Assembly: GCA_035653595.1 (NCBI GenBank)
Contig: DASRBO010000192.1
Location: 1 to 23,994, forward strand
Direction of reading: 5' to 3'
From: DASRBO01 sp035653595
GTDB lineage: Bacteria > Actinomycetota > Acidimicrobiia > Acidimicrobiales > JAJPHE01
Length of the DNA stretch: 23,994 bases
The translations under genes were made by a program, and so were the position numbers. The notes beneath the pieces are model-generated. The model was not told the DNA's origin, ran no database searches, and saw nothing but the letters and a program-made list of their open reading frames with translations. Below, in pieces: positions 22,403-23,994 of this stretch. Numbering within the stretch: position 1 is the first letter of the stretch; every line of letters begins with the position of its first letter.

Positions 22403-23185
22403 GTGAGCGACCCGGCCGCTCTCGGCGCCGTCGGGCTGGCGGCGCTGGACAACTTCATCGGGACCTTCAACTCCCGCAACGCCGACGCCTGGGCCGCCAG
22501 CCTGTCCTATCCGCACGTGCGGGTGTCGCCCCGCCAGGCCGTCGCCGCCGTCACCCCCGACGAGAGGTCGTACGCGGCGGCGACGAACTACCACGCCGCC
22601 GACGCCATGGGTTGGGACCACTCGGAGTGGGACGCCAAGACGGTCCTGGCTGTGTCGGACACCAAGATCCACGCCTCGGCCCAGTGGTGCCGGTTCAACG
22701 CCGCCGGCGAGCGGATACTGGTGAACAACGTCTCCTACGTGATCACCGACGTCGGTGGTCGCTGGGGCATCCAGGCCCGGTTCGGGGTCGACTCGCCGCC
22801 GCCCGCCGACCCCAGCGGTGCCATCGGCCGGGCAGAGGGGGCATGGGAGCGGGTACTGGCGGCGGCCGGCGACGGCAGCACGGCAGCGGCGACGGAGCTG
22901 GTGCGGCTGCCCTTCAACATCATCGAGGTGGGCGACATCAAGGTGGCGAGCAACCTCGAGGATGTGCTCGCCTACCTCGGAAACCTCGCCGCAGGCACGG
23001 GGCCCCAGGAGACCGTGGCGCTGCAGGCGGGGGACATGGGGGTCAACCTCGGGGTGACGCTGACCGGTAGCGGGGGGAGCCGCCGCCACGCCCTGGTCCT
23101 GGTGGTCCTGGACGAGGAGGGGGCCCGGGTGTCGGCCGCCTCGGTGATCGACGACGCCCACCTAGTGAGCACCCGGACCAGCTGA
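22403..23185 (+). CDS. NTF2/SnoaL-like protein, probably two tandem domains (260 aa)
   Basis: The first half (about 1-130) has the NTF2-like order: helix A-L-D-N-F-I-G-T-F-N-S-R-N-A-D-A-W-A-A, strand Y-P-H-V-R-V, and a curved sheet ending in W-G-I-Q-A-R-F. The second half (about 140-255) repeats the pattern less clearly: a helix W-E-R-V-L-A-A-A, then L-P-F-N-I-I-E-V-G-D-I-K-V and later strands. Such folds hold small ligands or act as isomerases or dehydratases. No catalytic set is certain. There is no signal peptide, so it is cytosolic. The GTG start at 22403 lies just after a strong hairpin, which may affect its translation. Confidence 0.78.
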   Translation: MSDPAALGAVGLAALDNFIGTFNSRNADAWAASLSYPHVRVSPRQAVAAVTPDERSYAAATNYHAADAMGWDHSEWDAKTVLAVSDTKIHASAQWCRFNAAGERILVNNVSYVITDVGGRWGIQARFGVDSPPPADPSGAIGRAEGAWERVLAAAGDGSTAAATELVRLPFNIIEVGDIKVASNLEDVLAYLGNLAAGTGPQETVALQAGDMGVNLGVTLTGSGGSRRHALVLVVLDEEGARVSAASVIDDAHLVSTRTS

Positions 23186-23313
23186 CCGCCGGCGGCGACG
23201 CCGCTCCATCTCCAGCTCCCGATCAGGCGTCACCGGCGCCACCGCCAGGGCCGTCGTCTGTCGAAGTCGGCCGGCATGACTCCCCTTCAGGCCCGGCCTC
23301 GATCGTTCGCTTT

Positions 23314-23355
23314 AGTGTATTGATTACATCTAGTGTAGCAAGTACACTTATCTCT
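23314..23355 (+). promoter_or_regulatory. Leaderless promoter and inverted-repeat operator of the ArsR-type gene
   Basis: TTGATT (23320-23325) and TACACT (23343-23348) are 17 nt apart, and the ATG at 23356 lies 7 nt after the -10, so the mRNA should be leaderless. The -10 is one arm of AGTGTA-GCAAG-TACACT (23332-23348). A third AGTGTA lies at 23314-23319, exactly 18 bp from the second. The region is strikingly AT-rich for this window and suits self-repression. Confidence 0.6.
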
Positions 23356-23994
23356 ATGACACCGCGCTCCCCAGCCCTGGCCGCGTCGGAGGTGGCGGCG
23401 TCGGAAGTGGCGGCGTCGGAAGCCGCGACGGAGGTGGCCGCGACGGAGGTGGCCGCGGCCGACTGCCAAGGCATCATGCGCCGGGCGCTGGCCGACCCGG
23501 TCCGGCTCCGCATCCTCGAATCGCTCTGGGAGGGCCCCAAGACAGCCAAGGCGATGGGGGACCGGTTGGGCATCCTGCCGAACCGGCTCTACTACCACCT
23601 GAGGACCATGGAGGAAGCCGGTCTGGTAGCGGTGGTTGGAGCCGAGCTAGGGGGCAGGCTGGCGGAGCGGGTGTACGGCGCCACCAACCTGCAATTCGGC
23701 GATGAGCTGATGGGGTCGCCCTCGGAGGAGCGCACCGCGGTTCTGGCCGCCATGTTCCTGGCCACCGCCGAGGAAGTGGCCCAGGTGGACCGCCGAGGTG
23801 GGACGATCACCGGTGCCACCCGCGGTGTGCTGCGGACCACCCCGGAGGCTCTGGCCAGGGCGGTCGACGGCGTGGTCGCCTTGATTGAAGAGGCCAGGCG
23901 GGCGGGGGGCGACGCACAAGCCGTCGACTACCGGTTCGCCACGGTGTTCTACGACCCCAGCGTCATCAGTGGTCCCGGTGCCGAGCCGCAGGAG
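23356..23994 (+). CDS. ArsR-type winged-helix regulator, 3' end outside window
   Basis: The frame is open from ATG 23356 to the window end (213 codons). After an Ala/Ser/Glu/Val repeat (residues 9-32) comes a winged-helix domain: I-M-R-R-A-L-A-D-P-V-R-L-R-I-L-E-S-L at 40-57, then a recognition helix area around L-P-N-R-L-Y-Y-H-L-R-T-M-E-E-A-G-L-V. The D-P-V-R-L-R-I-L motif and Y-Y-H-L point to the HTH_20/ArsR-like group. The C-terminal part (from about residue 120) is helical and of unknown ligand. No metal-binding C-x-C is seen. Self-control is likely from the inverted repeat on its -10 box. No Shine-Dalgarno sequence precedes it. Confidence 0.88.
   Translation, partial: MTPRSPALAASEVAASEVAASEAATEVAATEVAAADCQGIMRRALADPVRLRILESLWEGPKTAKAMGDRLGILPNRLYYHLRTMEEAGLVAVVGAELGGRLAERVYGATNLQFGDELMGSPSEERTAVLAAMFLATAEEVAQVDRRGGTITGATRGVLRTTPEALARAVDGVVALIEEARRAGGDAQAVDYRFATVFYDPSVISGPGAEPQE
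23380..23451 (+). repeat. 15-bp coding repeats, A-A-S/T-E-V pentapeptides
   Basis: Five consecutive units encode A-A-S-E-V, A-A-S-E-V, A-A-S-E-A, A-T-E-V and A-A-T-E-V. The DNA units are nearly identical (GCGGCGTCGGAAGTG type) except that the fourth is one codon short. It looks like slippage-prone expansion in the N-terminal arm of the regulator. Confidence 0.75.

Noticed and set aside
23223..23573. Minus-strand open frame across the ArsR-type promoter and coding start
   Set aside because: Its sequence is mostly the reverse reading of the 15-bp repeats, and it crosses a clear plus-strand promoter. It has no family features.
1..23994. CRISPR array, insertion sequence, tRNA or rRNA
   Set aside because: I found no regular repeat-spacer pattern, transposase-like protein, cloverleaf or rRNA-like segment. 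The only repeats are short tandem ones and the paralogous receptor genes.

Overview
The window is a GC-rich stretch from what is probably an actinobacterium. I favour an uncultured member of the Acidimicrobiia-type lineages, but this is inference from base composition, frequent GTG starts, overlapping stop/start junctions, probable leaderless promoters and family content. There is no rRNA or marker gene to confirm it. I see no tRNA, rRNA, CRISPR array, insertion sequence or phage gene.

Layout. (1) Bases 1-922, plus strand: the 3' part of an HD-type phosphohydrolase and a possible small membrane protein. (2) Bases 1010-7797, minus strand: a MoxR AAA+ ATPase, a DUF58 protein, a transglutaminase-like membrane protein (TgpA type), two lipoproteins and a single-pass membrane protein. 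Four junctions overlap by 1 or 4 nt and one has a 3-nt gap, so this is a tight operon. (3) Bases 7831-14362, minus strand, just upstream: a LppX/LolA-like lipoprotein, a LivH-LivM permease fusion and a giant MFS-LivF-LivG fusion, again joined by 4-nt overlaps. Regions 2 and 3 may be one 13 kb transcript. (4) Bases 14363-14507: a divergent promoter region with an operator-like dyad, followed by a TetR regulator. (5) Bases 15271-21881: two paralogous, membrane-anchored LivJ-like binding proteins flanking a small catabolic cassette (PhyH-type dioxygenase, TIM-barrel isomerase, amidohydrolase). (6) Bases 21901-23185: a four-helix membrane protein and a tandem NTF2-like protein. (7) Bases 23314-23994: a probable leaderless ArsR-type regulator, cut by the window end.

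How it may work together. Branched-chain-type ABC importers normally need LivJ (binding), LivH and LivM (permeases) and LivF and LivG (ATPases). Here the four membrane and ATPase parts are packed into two polypeptides, one of which also carries an MFS transporter, while two anchored LivJ-like proteins lie nearby with catabolic enzymes. I infer an unusual solute uptake system for an organic acid, amide or lipid-like compound, controlled by the TetR protein; the substrate cannot be read from sequence. The most notable points are the MFS-LivF-LivG fusion, the LivHM fusion, the paired six-cysteine anchored binding proteins, and the transglutaminase-like protein that has lost all three catalytic residues.
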